Part shown: piece after piece, positions 48,698 to 56,364 of the stretch
Position numbering within the stretch: the stretch's first letter is position 1
How the letters are laid out: the number at the start of each line of letters is the position of its first letter
Assembly (NCBI RefSeq): GCF_900107045.1
Contig: NZ_FNON01000001.1
Span: 1,178,001 to 1,242,000, forward strand
DNA length: 64,000 nucleotides
Reading direction: 5' to 3'
Source of the DNA: Amycolatopsis xylanica
GTDB lineage: Bacteria > Actinomycetota > Actinomycetes > Mycobacteriales > Pseudonocardiaceae
Notes under the pieces: model-generated
Database searches by the model: none
What the model saw: the letters and a program-made list of their open reading frames with translations, nothing else
What the model was told of the DNA's origin: nothing
Program-made: the position numbers and the translations under genes

Positions 48698-49504
48698 ATG
48701 GCAACCGACGGCAAGAGGTTCCGGCTGCGCCGGCTTTCCGTCGCGGGGGACGGGAAATACCTTTTCGTGCCACTGGATCACAGTGTCTCGGATGGACCGG
48801 TGGTGCGCCGCAGCGGCTGGGACGACCTGATCAGGGCGATCGTCGCGGGCGGCGCGGACGCGGTGATCGTGCACAAGGGACGGGCCCGCACGATCGCGCC
48901 GGAGCTGCTCGGCCGGTGCTCGCTGATCGTGCACTTGTCCGCCGGGACGATCCACGCGAGCGACACCAACGCCAAGGTGCTCGTCGGCGACGTCGAAGAA
49001 GCCGTGCGGCTCGGCGCGGACGCGGTGAGCGTGCACGTCAACATCGGGTCCGACACCGAGGCCAAGCAGCTGGCCGATCTGGGCGCGGTCGCCGAGGCCT
49101 GCGACAGCTGGAACATGCCGCTGCTCGCGATGATCTATCCGCGTGGCCCGCGCATCAAGGACCCGCACGACCCCAAGCTGCTCTCGCACGTGGTGAACAT
49201 CGCCGTCGACCTCGGCGCCGACCTGGTCAAGACCACCTCGTCGAACCCGGTCGACCGGATGGCCGAGGTCGTCGAGAGCTGCCCGCTCCCCATTCTCTGC
49301 GCCGGCGGCCCCGCCGACGGCGCCAATCCCGTCGCGTACGGCGCCAGCCTGATGCTCGCGGGCTGCGCCGGGCTCGCCATCGGCCGCCGGATCTTCACCG
49401 CGCCCCAGCCCGCCCCGCTCGTCGCCCGGCTCGCCGCCGTCGTGCACGCGTCGCCGGTCCAGACCACTGAACCCCGTTCGAAACTCCAGACAGGTGCCGC
49501 ATGA
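48698..49504 (+). CDS. griI: GriI-like aldolase (3,4-AHBA synthesis, step 1)
   Basis: 268 residues from the ATG at 48698 behind GGGGAGGAGAAG. The sequence has the DhnA/Fba class I aldolase type: FVPLDHSVSDGPV, DAVIVHKGRAR, SVHVNIGSDTEAKQL, LLAMIYPRGPRI, and DLVKTTSSNP with the probable Schiff-base Lys, then CAGGPADGANPVAYG. This is the group of archaeal 2-amino-3,7-dideoxy-hept-6-ulosonate synthases; in actinomycetes the same family (GriI) condenses aspartate semialdehyde with dihydroxyacetone phosphate toward 3-amino-4-hydroxybenzoate. The next gene is the GriH partner, overlapping by ATGA, which decides the 3,4-AHBA reading over an archaeal-type shikimate route. Confidence 0.9.
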   Translation: MATDGKRFRLRRLSVAGDGKYLFVPLDHSVSDGPVVRRSGWDDLIRAIVAGGADAVIVHKGRARTIAPELLGRCSLIVHLSAGTIHASDTNAKVLVGDVEEAVRLGADAVSVHVNIGSDTEAKQLADLGAVAEACDSWNMPLLAMIYPRGPRIKDPHDPKLLSHVVNIAVDLGADLVKTTSSNPVDRMAEVVESCPLPILCAGGPADGANPVAYGASLMLAGCAGLAIGRRIFTAPQPAPLVARLAAVVHASPVQTTEPRSKLQTGAA

Positions 49505-50580
49505 AATTCGCATGGATCGACGTCCGGACAGTTCCGCTCGAGCACCGCGAGGGGGTGATCGACGCGGCCATCCATGCCAAGGTCCACGGCGTACTGTCCG
49601 ATGACGCCGCGCTGCTGGCGACCCTGCCACCCACCATCGTCGGTGTACTGACCGGCGAGGGCGCCGCGAACATCAAGGTCGTCGACGTCGCCGACGAAGA
49701 CCAGCTGTCCGCGCTGACCCACCAGGCGGACAAGAACATCGCGGGCTGGGTGCACGTCCGCGACGACCGCACGCTCAAGCTCGCCTGCGCGGCCGCGGTC
49801 GACCTCCCGTACGCAGTCGTCGAATTCGCCGATCCCACCAAGATCCCGCTCGAGATCGTGCTCGCCGCCGCTGACAAGTCGCCCGGCGCGCTGATCTGCG
49901 TCTGCGCCGACCTCGAAGAGGCCTCGATCGTCGTCGACGTCCTCGAGCGCGGCTCCGAAGGCATCCTGCTGGCGCCCAAGGACGCCGGCGAGGTCTTCGC
50001 GCTCGTCCGCATGCTCGAAGCCCAATCCCCGAACCTCGAACTGGCGACCCTCACGGTCGACCGCATCGAGCACCACGGACTCGGCGACCGCGTCTGCGTC
50101 GACACCTGCTCGCACTTCGGGGAGGACGAGGGCATCCTGGTCGGCTCCTATTCGACCGGATTCATCTTGTGCTGCAGCGAAACGCACCCGCTGCCGTACA
50201 TGCCGACCCGCCCGTTCCGGGTGAACGCCGGCGCGCTGCACTCCTACGTGCTGGGCCCGGACAACCGCACCAACTACCTCAGCGAGCTCGGCTCGGGGAG
50301 CACCGTCCTCGCGGTGAACGCCGACGGCAAGACCCGGCGGGTGATCGTCGGCCGCGCGAAGCTCGAGTCGCGGCCGCTGCTGACCATCACCGCGCACTCG
50401 GCCGACGGCGTCGTCGTCAGCCTCACGGTCCAGGACGACTGGCACGTGCGGGTGCTCGGCCCTGGTGCGAAGGTCCGCAACGTCACCGAACTCCAGCTCG
50501 GCGACGAGCTGCTCGGCTACCTCGCGACCGACCAGCGCCACGTCGGCATCCCGATCGGCGAGTTCTGCCGGGAGTCCTGA
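49501..50580 (+). CDS. griH: GriH-like, dehydroquinate synthase II family (3,4-AHBA synthesis, step 2)
   Basis: 359 residues. The whole protein is collinear with 3-dehydroquinate synthase II/GriH: MKFAWIDVRTV at the start, GSEGILLAPKDAGEV, VCVDTCSHFGEDEGILVGS, TGFILCCSETHPLPYMPTRPFRVNAG (partly quoted in the family signature SETHPLPYM) and LGDELLGYLATDQRH at the end. GriH turns the aldolase product into 3-amino-4-hydroxybenzoic acid, a cyclisation with loss of water and phosphate. Its stop overlaps the start of the AMP-ligase (TGATG), so supply of the aminobenzoate and its activation are coupled. Confidence 0.92.
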   Translation: MKFAWIDVRTVPLEHREGVIDAAIHAKVHGVLSDDAALLATLPPTIVGVLTGEGAANIKVVDVADEDQLSALTHQADKNIAGWVHVRDDRTLKLACAAAVDLPYAVVEFADPTKIPLEIVLAAADKSPGALICVCADLEEASIVVDVLERGSEGILLAPKDAGEVFALVRMLEAQSPNLELATLTVDRIEHHGLGDRVCVDTCSHFGEDEGILVGSYSTGFILCCSETHPLPYMPTRPFRVNAGALHSYVLGPDNRTNYLSELGSGSTVLAVNADGKTRRVIVGRAKLESRPLLTITAHSADGVVVSLTVQDDWHVRVLGPGAKVRNVTELQLGDELLGYLATDQRHVGIPIGEFCRES

Positions 50581-51947
50581 TGAGCGGGATGACCGAACTC
50601 CTGCGTGGACTGTTCGACGCCCACCCCGGCGACCTGCCCTATCTCGCGCACGGCGACGACATCCGCACCCGCGCCCGCGTGCGCACCGAGGTCGCCCAGG
50701 AGGCGGCCGTGTTCGCGGGCTGCGGGATCCGCGAAGGCAGCACGGTGATGCTGCAGGTGCCGCCCAGCTACACCCAGGTGCAGGCGATGCTCGCGCTCTG
50801 GAGCCTCGGCGCGCAGGTGATGCTCGTCGACCACCGGTTCAAACCGGCGGAGGTCGACGCGATCCGGGCGACCGCGCACCCCGAGTTCACCGTCCGCGGC
50901 GGCGTCGCCGGGCAGACGCCGAGTTTCGCCAGGGAGTACGAACTCATCACCCGGCACCACCGCACCGGGCTGCCCGCGGCCACCGCGCACCGGCTGGTGC
51001 AGTTCAGCTCGGGGTCGACGGGCACGCCCAAGGTCATCGGCCGGACTCCGGACTCACTCGCCGAGGAGATCGACCGCTTCACCCGCATCGACGGCATGCC
51101 GCGGGCAGGCGAGCGGGTGCTGCTGCTCAGCTCCACGGCGCACAGTTTCGGCCTCATCGCGGGCCTGCTGCACTCGCTGCGAGCAGGTGTGACCGCGGTG
51201 TTCGCCGACCGAGTGTCCGCAAAGGACATTCTCGCCGCGGCGTCGCGGCACGACGTGCACCATTTGTTCGGCACCCCGTTCCACTACGAGCTGGTCAGCA
51301 CGGCCGCGCGCCTCCCGCCGCTCCCGTCGTTGCGAGCGGCGGTCAGCGGCGGCGAGATCATGGACCCAGCCACCGCGAAACGGTTCGAGGACCGTTTCGG
51401 CTTCGCGGTCGGCGAGTCCTACGGCACCACCGAAACCGGCGTGGTCGCGATGGACGTCAGCGGTTCGATGCGGCCGTCCGTCGGCAGGGCCTGCCCCGGC
51501 GTCCGGATGCGCGTGCTCGACGGCGAACTCGAAGTCCACCTCCCGGACGGCTCGCCGTACCTGCATCCCGTGCCCGGCGACCGTTACCGCGATGGCTGGC
51601 TGCGCACGCGCGACCGGGCCGAGATCGGCGACGACGGCGGCCTCCTGCTCTTCGGCCGCGGCGACTCGCTCGTGGTGATCGGCGGGTTGAAGGTCGACCT
51701 CGGTGAGGTCGAAACCGTGCTGCGCGGGCATTCCGGGGTGCTCGACGCCGTGGTCGTGCACGACGGTCTCACCGAGGCGTACGTGACCGGCACGGCCTCG
51801 GAGTCCGAGCTGCTTGCCTGGTGCCGTGACCGGCTCGCCGACTACAAGCTGCCGCGCCGCATCCGGGTGCTCGCCGAACTTCCCCGCACTCCCAACGGAA
51901 AGCTCGTCCGCCGCGGTGAGGTGCTCCGCGGAGCAGTCCCCGCATAA
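50580..51947 (+). CDS. AMP-dependent ligase, probable 3,4-AHBA-activating enzyme
   Basis: 455 residues from the ATG at 50580. The P-loop is VQFSSGSTGTPKVIG, the aromatic/substrate region includes STAHSFGLIAGLLHS, GESYGTTETGVVAMD is motif A5, and WLRTRDRAEIGDDGG plus GGLKVDLGEVET and LPRTPNGKLVRR (with the C-terminal catalytic Lys) close the adenylating fold. It is short for the family but has all core motifs. Standing between the 3,4-AHBA genes and an ACP gene, it most likely adenylates 3,4-AHBA and transfers it to the carrier protein as starter unit. Specificity is inferred from context. Confidence 0.88.
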   Translation: MSGMTELLRGLFDAHPGDLPYLAHGDDIRTRARVRTEVAQEAAVFAGCGIREGSTVMLQVPPSYTQVQAMLALWSLGAQVMLVDHRFKPAEVDAIRATAHPEFTVRGGVAGQTPSFAREYELITRHHRTGLPAATAHRLVQFSSGSTGTPKVIGRTPDSLAEEIDRFTRIDGMPRAGERVLLLSSTAHSFGLIAGLLHSLRAGVTAVFADRVSAKDILAAASRHDVHHLFGTPFHYELVSTAARLPPLPSLRAAVSGGEIMDPATAKRFEDRFGFAVGESYGTTETGVVAMDVSGSMRPSVGRACPGVRMRVLDGELEVHLPDGSPYLHPVPGDRYRDGWLRTRDRAEIGDDGGLLLFGRGDSLVVIGGLKVDLGEVETVLRGHSGVLDAVVVHDGLTEAYVTGTASESELLAWCRDRLADYKLPRRIRVLAELPRTPNGKLVRRGEVLRGAVPA

Positions 51948-51960
51948 GGAAAGGAACGCA

Positions 51961-52230
51961 ATGCAGACCACTTTGGAGACCGAGATCCGGCTGTTCGTGC
52001 TCAAGACGGTGGCCGACGACATGAGCCACCCGCTCGAAGGCGAGGTCGACGACGCCGCGCCGCTGGGCTCCGGCGGCATCGATCTCGACTCGCTCAGCCT
52101 GATCGAACTCACCATGCGGCTGGAACGCCGCTTCGGCGTCGAGTTCCCCGAGACCGACATCGAGCCGCTCGGCGCGATGAGCCTCGGTGAGCTGGTCACC
52201 GACGTCGCGAAGCGTGGCGCCAAGGCATGA
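51961..52230 (+). CDS. Acyl carrier protein 1
   Basis: 89 residues from the ATG at 51961 behind AAGGAAAGGAACGCA. The phosphopantetheine site is Ser44 in GGIDLDSLSLIEL, followed by RRFGVEFPETDIEPLGAMSLGEL, the usual helix II-III sequence of stand-alone ACPs. It is probably the carrier for the aminobenzoyl starter or for the growing chain. It ends in an ATGA overlap with a second carrier gene. Confidence 0.92.
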   Translation: MQTTLETEIRLFVLKTVADDMSHPLEGEVDDAAPLGSGGIDLDSLSLIELTMRLERRFGVEFPETDIEPLGAMSLGELVTDVAKRGAKA

Positions 52231-52469
52231 CCACCGACGCCGGGACGCGGATCACCGCCGAGCAGGTGCGGCTGCTGCTGTCCGATCCGAAGATCTTCCC
52301 CGATCTCGAGGGGGACGACACCGAGCTGGTCCTCGACTCGCTCGGGCTGGTGTGGTTCCTGCACCTGCTCGAACTGCGGCACGGGATCGCGCTCGATCCG
52401 GACGACGAGCACGTCACCGGCGTCACCTCGGTCACCCGCATCACGGAGGGCCTGGCGAACCATGGCTGA
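52227..52469 (+). CDS. Acyl carrier protein 2
   Basis: 80 residues. Ser38 in ELVLDSLGLVWFL is the likely phosphopantetheine site; the following HLLELRHGIALDPDDEHVTGVTSV fits a short carrier protein. It differs strongly from ACP 1, so the two probably hold different acyl groups, for example starter and extender. It overlaps the ketosynthase gene by 8 bp. Confidence 0.85.
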   Translation: MTTDAGTRITAEQVRLLLSDPKIFPDLEGDDTELVLDSLGLVWFLHLLELRHGIALDPDDEHVTGVTSVTRITEGLANHG

Positions 52470-53610
52470 GGTCGTCGTCACCGGGTTCGGCGTGCACACC
52501 GCGTTCGGCGAGGGCCCGGCGCGGGTGCGGGACGGCGTGTTCGCCGGGCGCCAGGAATTCCAGCGCATCACCCGGTTCGCCACCAACGGCCTGCGCTCAC
52601 ACGTCGCCGCGACCTACGACAGCGAGGAAACCCCGGCGGTACGTCCGGTGCTCTCGCACTGCGCGGACACCGCGGTCGAAATGGCGGAGCTTCCGGCAGG
52701 CCGGGACACCGCCGTCCTGCTCGGCACGGCGGGTGATTTCACCGCGCTGACCCGGTTCTGGCGGTCCGGCGGCGCGGATCTGACCGGGGTCGGCGGCACC
52801 GTGCCCGCACGGCTGGCCGAGGCGTTGGCCGTCCGGCTGGGTGCGCGCGGGCCGCGGATCGCGTTCACGAACGCGTGCGTCGCGTCGGCGTCCGCGTTGA
52901 TCCACGGCTGCCGGATGATCGCGTCCGGCCGGGTCGAGAGCGCGGTCTGCGCCGGTGCTTACCTGGTGGAGGAGGAGAATCAGGCCAAGTTCGACTCCGG
53001 CTGGGCGCTCGCGCGTGATGGCGTCGTGCGGCCGTTCAGCGCGGCCCGGTCGGGGCTGCTGCTCGGTGACGGCGCCGCCGCCGTGGTGCTGGAATCCGCC
53101 GAGAGTGCCGAAGAACGTGGCGCGGCGCCGCTCGCGCGCGTCGTCGGCTGGGGCGCGGCTTCCGACGCGTATCACGTCGCCCGTCCGCACCCGGAGGCGA
53201 AAGGCCTGGTCACGGCGGTCCGCGCGGCGCTCCACCGCGCGGGCGACGACGCGGGCGCGCTCGTCGACTACGTGAACGCGCACGGCACCGGCACCAAGCA
53301 CAACGATCTCGCGGAGACGCGGGGCTTCCACGAGGTCTTCGGCGACCGGGCGCCCGAGGTGCCGATCAGCTCGACCAAGAGCACCACCGGGCATCTGCTG
53401 GAGGCGTCCGGCGCGGTGGAGTTCGTCATCTCGCTGCTCGCGCTGCTCGACGGGGTCGTGCCGCCGACCGCCGGGTTCACCACGGCCGACCCGGACTGCG
53501 ACCTCGACTACGTGCCGAACGAGCCGCGCCGGGCGGAGCTGCGCCGGGCGTTGACCGTCAACGCCGCTTTCGGAGGCGCGAACACGGCGCTGCTGCTGGA
53601 GCGGGTATGA
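52462..53610 (+). CDS. Beta-ketoacyl-ACP synthase (elongating ketosynthase)
   Basis: 382 residues from the ATG at 52462. The active-site Cys139 lies in FTNACVASASALIHG, the first His in NAHGTGTKHNDLAE and the second in STKSTTGHLLEASGAVE; VNAAFGGANTALLL ends the fold. With Cys-His-His complete it should be an active condensing enzyme of the FabF/type II PKS class, though the region before the Cys is shorter than usual. It probably extends the aminobenzoyl starter with malonyl-ACP. It overlaps the start of the small ketosynthase-like gene, as KS and chain-length-factor genes often do. Confidence 0.92.
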   Translation: MAEVVVTGFGVHTAFGEGPARVRDGVFAGRQEFQRITRFATNGLRSHVAATYDSEETPAVRPVLSHCADTAVEMAELPAGRDTAVLLGTAGDFTALTRFWRSGGADLTGVGGTVPARLAEALAVRLGARGPRIAFTNACVASASALIHGCRMIASGRVESAVCAGAYLVEEENQAKFDSGWALARDGVVRPFSAARSGLLLGDGAAAVVLESAESAEERGAAPLARVVGWGAASDAYHVARPHPEAKGLVTAVRAALHRAGDDAGALVDYVNAHGTGTKHNDLAETRGFHEVFGDRAPEVPISSTKSTTGHLLEASGAVEFVISLLALLDGVVPPTAGFTTADPDCDLDYVPNEPRRAELRRALTVNAAFGGANTALLLERV

Positions 53611-54188
53611 AGATCCTGGCCGCGGCGATCGCGGGTCCGGGCGAACCGGCGCAGGTCAGCGGCTTCGTCGAGTCGCCGTTCAACCCGCTCGTGTACGAGG
53701 TCGCGGCCGGTTGCCTCAACGCCTATCCGGCCGACGGCGCCCGCACCGCGATCGTGCTGGCGAGCGTGCTCGGCGACAGTGTCACCACCGACCTCGCCAG
53801 CAGGCTGCTCACCGAGGGGCAGCCGCACAACGCGCTGCTGTTCATGCAGGCGACGTCGAACGCGATCCTCGGGTACGTCAGCAAGGAGTTCGGCATCACC
53901 GGCCCGCTGCTGTCGGTGTCCACAGGGGACGAACCCGGCTCCGGCCCGCTCGACGTCGCCGCCGTCCTGCTCGCCGACGACGAGCTCGACCAGGTGCTGG
54001 TCATCGGCGTCGAACTCGCCGGGAACCCGCGCACGGCCGCGGCGCACCGGGTGCTCGGCACCGCCGAGCCCGACGGGCACGTGGCGGTCGCACTGCTCAT
54101 CGCGAGCCTCGACGACGAGCCGCCGGGTGGCGGCGTGCCCGGTCTCGTCGCACTGGCCCAGACCTCACTCAAGGGAGAATCATCGTGA
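53607..54188 (+). CDS. Short ketosynthase-like protein without catalytic Cys
   Basis: 193 residues, about half of a ketosynthase. YVSKEFGITGPLLSVSTGDEPGSG aligns with the region around the KS nucleophile, but the Cys position is Asp108; VLLADDELDQVLVIGVELAG follows as in real synthases. No His motifs are present because the C-terminal half is missing. By position (KS, then this gene with ATGA-type overlap) it should be a partner subunit, analogous to a chain-length factor but truncated. In the highly reducing type II PKS systems related to avenalumic acid synthesis, KS works with such partners. Whether it forms a heterodimer needs experiment. Confidence 0.75.
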   Translation: MKILAAAIAGPGEPAQVSGFVESPFNPLVYEVAAGCLNAYPADGARTAIVLASVLGDSVTTDLASRLLTEGQPHNALLFMQATSNAILGYVSKEFGITGPLLSVSTGDEPGSGPLDVAAVLLADDELDQVLVIGVELAGNPRTAAAHRVLGTAEPDGHVAVALLIASLDDEPPGGGVPGLVALAQTSLKGESS

Positions 54189-55849
54189 TCAGCAAGGAAG
54201 AGCGGGCCCAGATCCTCGGCGACGAGCGGCTCGGCGCCGGCAACGTCATCCACCGGCTGAAGGCATACGGCCGGTCGCTGGACGATCAGGTCCTGTGGAC
54301 CGACGGCACCTGGCTGGCGCCGGACGGCACCCGGCCCGACGTGCTCACACTCGGGCAGCTGCACGAGATCGTCGAGATCTACGCGGGCTGGTACCACGCG
54401 CAGGGCGTCAAGCCGCGTGACCCGGTCGCGGTCCAGACCTTCTCCAGCACCGAGTTCGCGATCAACTTCATGGCGGTGCAGTCGCTCGGCGCGATCCCGT
54501 CGTTCGTCAACGGCAACCTCAAGCCGGAGATCGCGCTCGAATACGTGCGCCGCCAGGGCGCCGTCGGGATCATCACCGACGAGGCGCACCAGGAGAACTT
54601 CAAGCAGAACTACGAACGCCTCGGCCTCCGGTTCTGCGTCACCGCCTCGGCGATCCGCGCCGACGACCGGCAGCCGCTGCCGAAGGTCTTCCCGTACGCG
54701 CACGACAAGACCGACCCGATCATCATCTCGCACTCGTCGGGCACCACCGGCATGCCGAAGGCCGTGCCGCACACCCACGAGACGCTGCTCTACGCCCAGC
54801 TGCACCGGCTGAAACTCTCCGTCGGCACGGCCATGGGGAGGTTGCTAGTAGCACTTCCGGGCTCGCACAACGCCGCCATGTCCGTGCTGATGTTCGGCCT
54901 GCTGCTGCGCTCGCCGGTCTACCTGCAGTCCAGCCAGCGTGGGTCCGATGTCCTCGATGCCATCGACCGGTTCCAGCCGACTACCGTGTTCGGTTTCGCC
55001 GGAACGTACGGCGAGATCGCCACGAGTGACCTGTCGCAGCGCAAGATGGGCAGCATCGAAGCCTGGTACAACACCGGCGACGCCGCGCACGAGGCCCATG
55101 TCCGCGCGCTGATCGCGCAGGGCAGTTACCTGACGGTCGGCGAGGACTTCAAGCGGCACCGGATCGCCGGATCGGTGTTCACCGACGGGCTCGGCTCGTC
55201 GGAGACCGGCTATTCGATCTTCCACAATGGACACAAGCCCGGCAGCGCGTCGTACGGCCGGTGCATCGGCAAGCCGATGAGCTTCGCCGAGGGCGCGGTG
55301 CTGTCCGAGCAAGGCGTCCCGTTGCCGCCCGGTCAGGTCGGCAGGCTCGGCGTGAAGTCGCCGACGCTGACCCCTGGCTACTGGAACGACTCGAAGACCT
55401 GGCATCAGCTGCGGCTCGGCGGCTACTGGCTGACCGGCGATCTGTCCATTCAGGACGAAGGCGGCAACTTCTATCACCTCGACCGCGCGCCGGACGCGAT
55501 CCGGACGGTCAACGGGATCGTGTTCAGCACCCGCACCGAGGAGCTGCTGCTGCGTGAACTGCCCGAGCTGGCCGACTGCACGGTCGTCGCGGTCGCGCCG
55601 GACGGCGTCCGGGCGGACTGGGACGGCGACGGCGTCGCGGACGCGTACGTGCTGCTTCAAGTCGCCGCGTCCGCGGACGAGACCGACTGGACGTCTGTGG
55701 TCAACGAAGTCCTTGACACGCATGGGTTCCCGCAGCTGACCAAGGCGATGCGGATGGACGCGTCCGACGTGATCAAGGGCGCCACGGGCAAGGTGCTCAA
55801 GCGCGAGATGCGCGAGAAGTTCCGCACGCGTCTGCTGGAGCAGCGGTGA
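54185..55849 (+). CDS. AMP-ligase superfamily protein, candidate ATP-dependent diazotase (CreM-like)
   Basis: 554 residues from a GTG at 54185 behind AAGGGAGAATCATC. The P-loop ISHSSGTTGMPKAVPHTH, motif DGLGSSETGYSIF and the GYWLTGDLSIQDEGG region are those of adenylating ligases; the C-terminal Lys is in IKGATGKVLKREMRE. The operon already has an activating ligase for the starter (50580), so a second role is likely. In cremeomycin (CreM) and the avenalumic and p-coumaric acid pathways (AvaA6, CmaA6) homologues of ligases couple ATP and nitrite to diazotise an aryl amine. Presence of nitrite-forming genes in the same operon supports that assignment, but an ordinary CoA-ligase cannot be excluded by sequence alone. 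Confidence 0.72.
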   Translation: MISKEERAQILGDERLGAGNVIHRLKAYGRSLDDQVLWTDGTWLAPDGTRPDVLTLGQLHEIVEIYAGWYHAQGVKPRDPVAVQTFSSTEFAINFMAVQSLGAIPSFVNGNLKPEIALEYVRRQGAVGIITDEAHQENFKQNYERLGLRFCVTASAIRADDRQPLPKVFPYAHDKTDPIIISHSSGTTGMPKAVPHTHETLLYAQLHRLKLSVGTAMGRLLVALPGSHNAAMSVLMFGLLLRSPVYLQSSQRGSDVLDAIDRFQPTTVFGFAGTYGEIATSDLSQRKMGSIEAWYNTGDAAHEAHVRALIAQGSYLTVGEDFKRHRIAGSVFTDGLGSSETGYSIFHNGHKPGSASYGRCIGKPMSFAEGAVLSEQGVPLPPGQVGRLGVKSPTLTPGYWNDSKTWHQLRLGGYWLTGDLSIQDEGGNFYHLDRAPDAIRTVNGIVFSTRTEELLLRELPELADCTVVAVAPDGVRADWDGDGVADAYVLLQVAASADETDWTSVVNEVLDTHGFPQLTKAMRMDASDVIKGATGKVLKREMREKFRTRLLEQR

Positions 55850-56361
55850 CGGCCGTCGAGCCGCGCGTGGCCCGCGCGATGGACGTGTACCGGCAGTGGT
55901 GGCTGCACGACGCGCGCTGGTACCAGGGTGTCGCCAAGCGGTTCGGGCACGAGGTCGCGAACGAGATCAACGCCGAGGCGCTGCGCTTCGTCGCCGAGCA
56001 CGTCGGCAAGCGGATGCTGCGTCAGTTCGGCGGCAAACCAGCCGCTGACCTGGACGAACTCCGTGCCCGTTACGACGCGTGCGCCGAGTACATGTTCCCC
56101 TCCGAGCTGCGCGACGGCGGGATCGAGGTGATCGGCGAAGACCTGCTGGAGCTGACCATGCGGCAGAACTTCGCGGTGACGATGGTCCGCATGGCCGGTT
56201 CGCTCGACGGCTACGAATGCCCGTGCACGGAGATCCACGCGGGCTGGTCGGCCGGGCTCGGCATCGAACTCACGGAGAACCGCGCCACCGGATGTCTCCG
56301 GCACGGCGATCCGGCCTGCCGCCTGCTCATGCGGGTCGCGACCCCAGACGGAAAGGACTGA
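55846..56361 (+). CDS. Small Cys-containing protein of unknown function
   Basis: 171 residues from a GTG at 55846 (GTGA overlap with the ligase). The N-terminal half is helical and aromatic-rich (RQWWLHDARWYQGVAKRFG) and resembles DUF6125-type proteins; the C-terminal part has spaced cysteines and histidines (YECPCTEIHAGWS, RATGCLRHGDPACRLL), possibly a metal site, and a layout like other small-molecule-binding or V4R/ATC-hydrolase-like domains. No function can be assigned. Its strict coupling to the candidate diazotase suggests it works with it or on the same intermediate. Confidence 0.7.
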   Translation: MTAVEPRVARAMDVYRQWWLHDARWYQGVAKRFGHEVANEINAEALRFVAEHVGKRMLRQFGGKPAADLDELRARYDACAEYMFPSELRDGGIEVIGEDLLELTMRQNFAVTMVRMAGSLDGYECPCTEIHAGWSAGLGIELTENRATGCLRHGDPACRLLMRVATPDGKD

Positions 56362-56364
56362 GCG

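Noticed and set aside
48698..50580. Archaeal-type shikimate pathway (aldolase plus dehydroquinate synthase II)
   Set aside because: The operon context with ligase, ACPs and nitrite genes fits GriI/GriH 3,4-AHBA synthesis; actinomycetes normally use the standard shikimate route.
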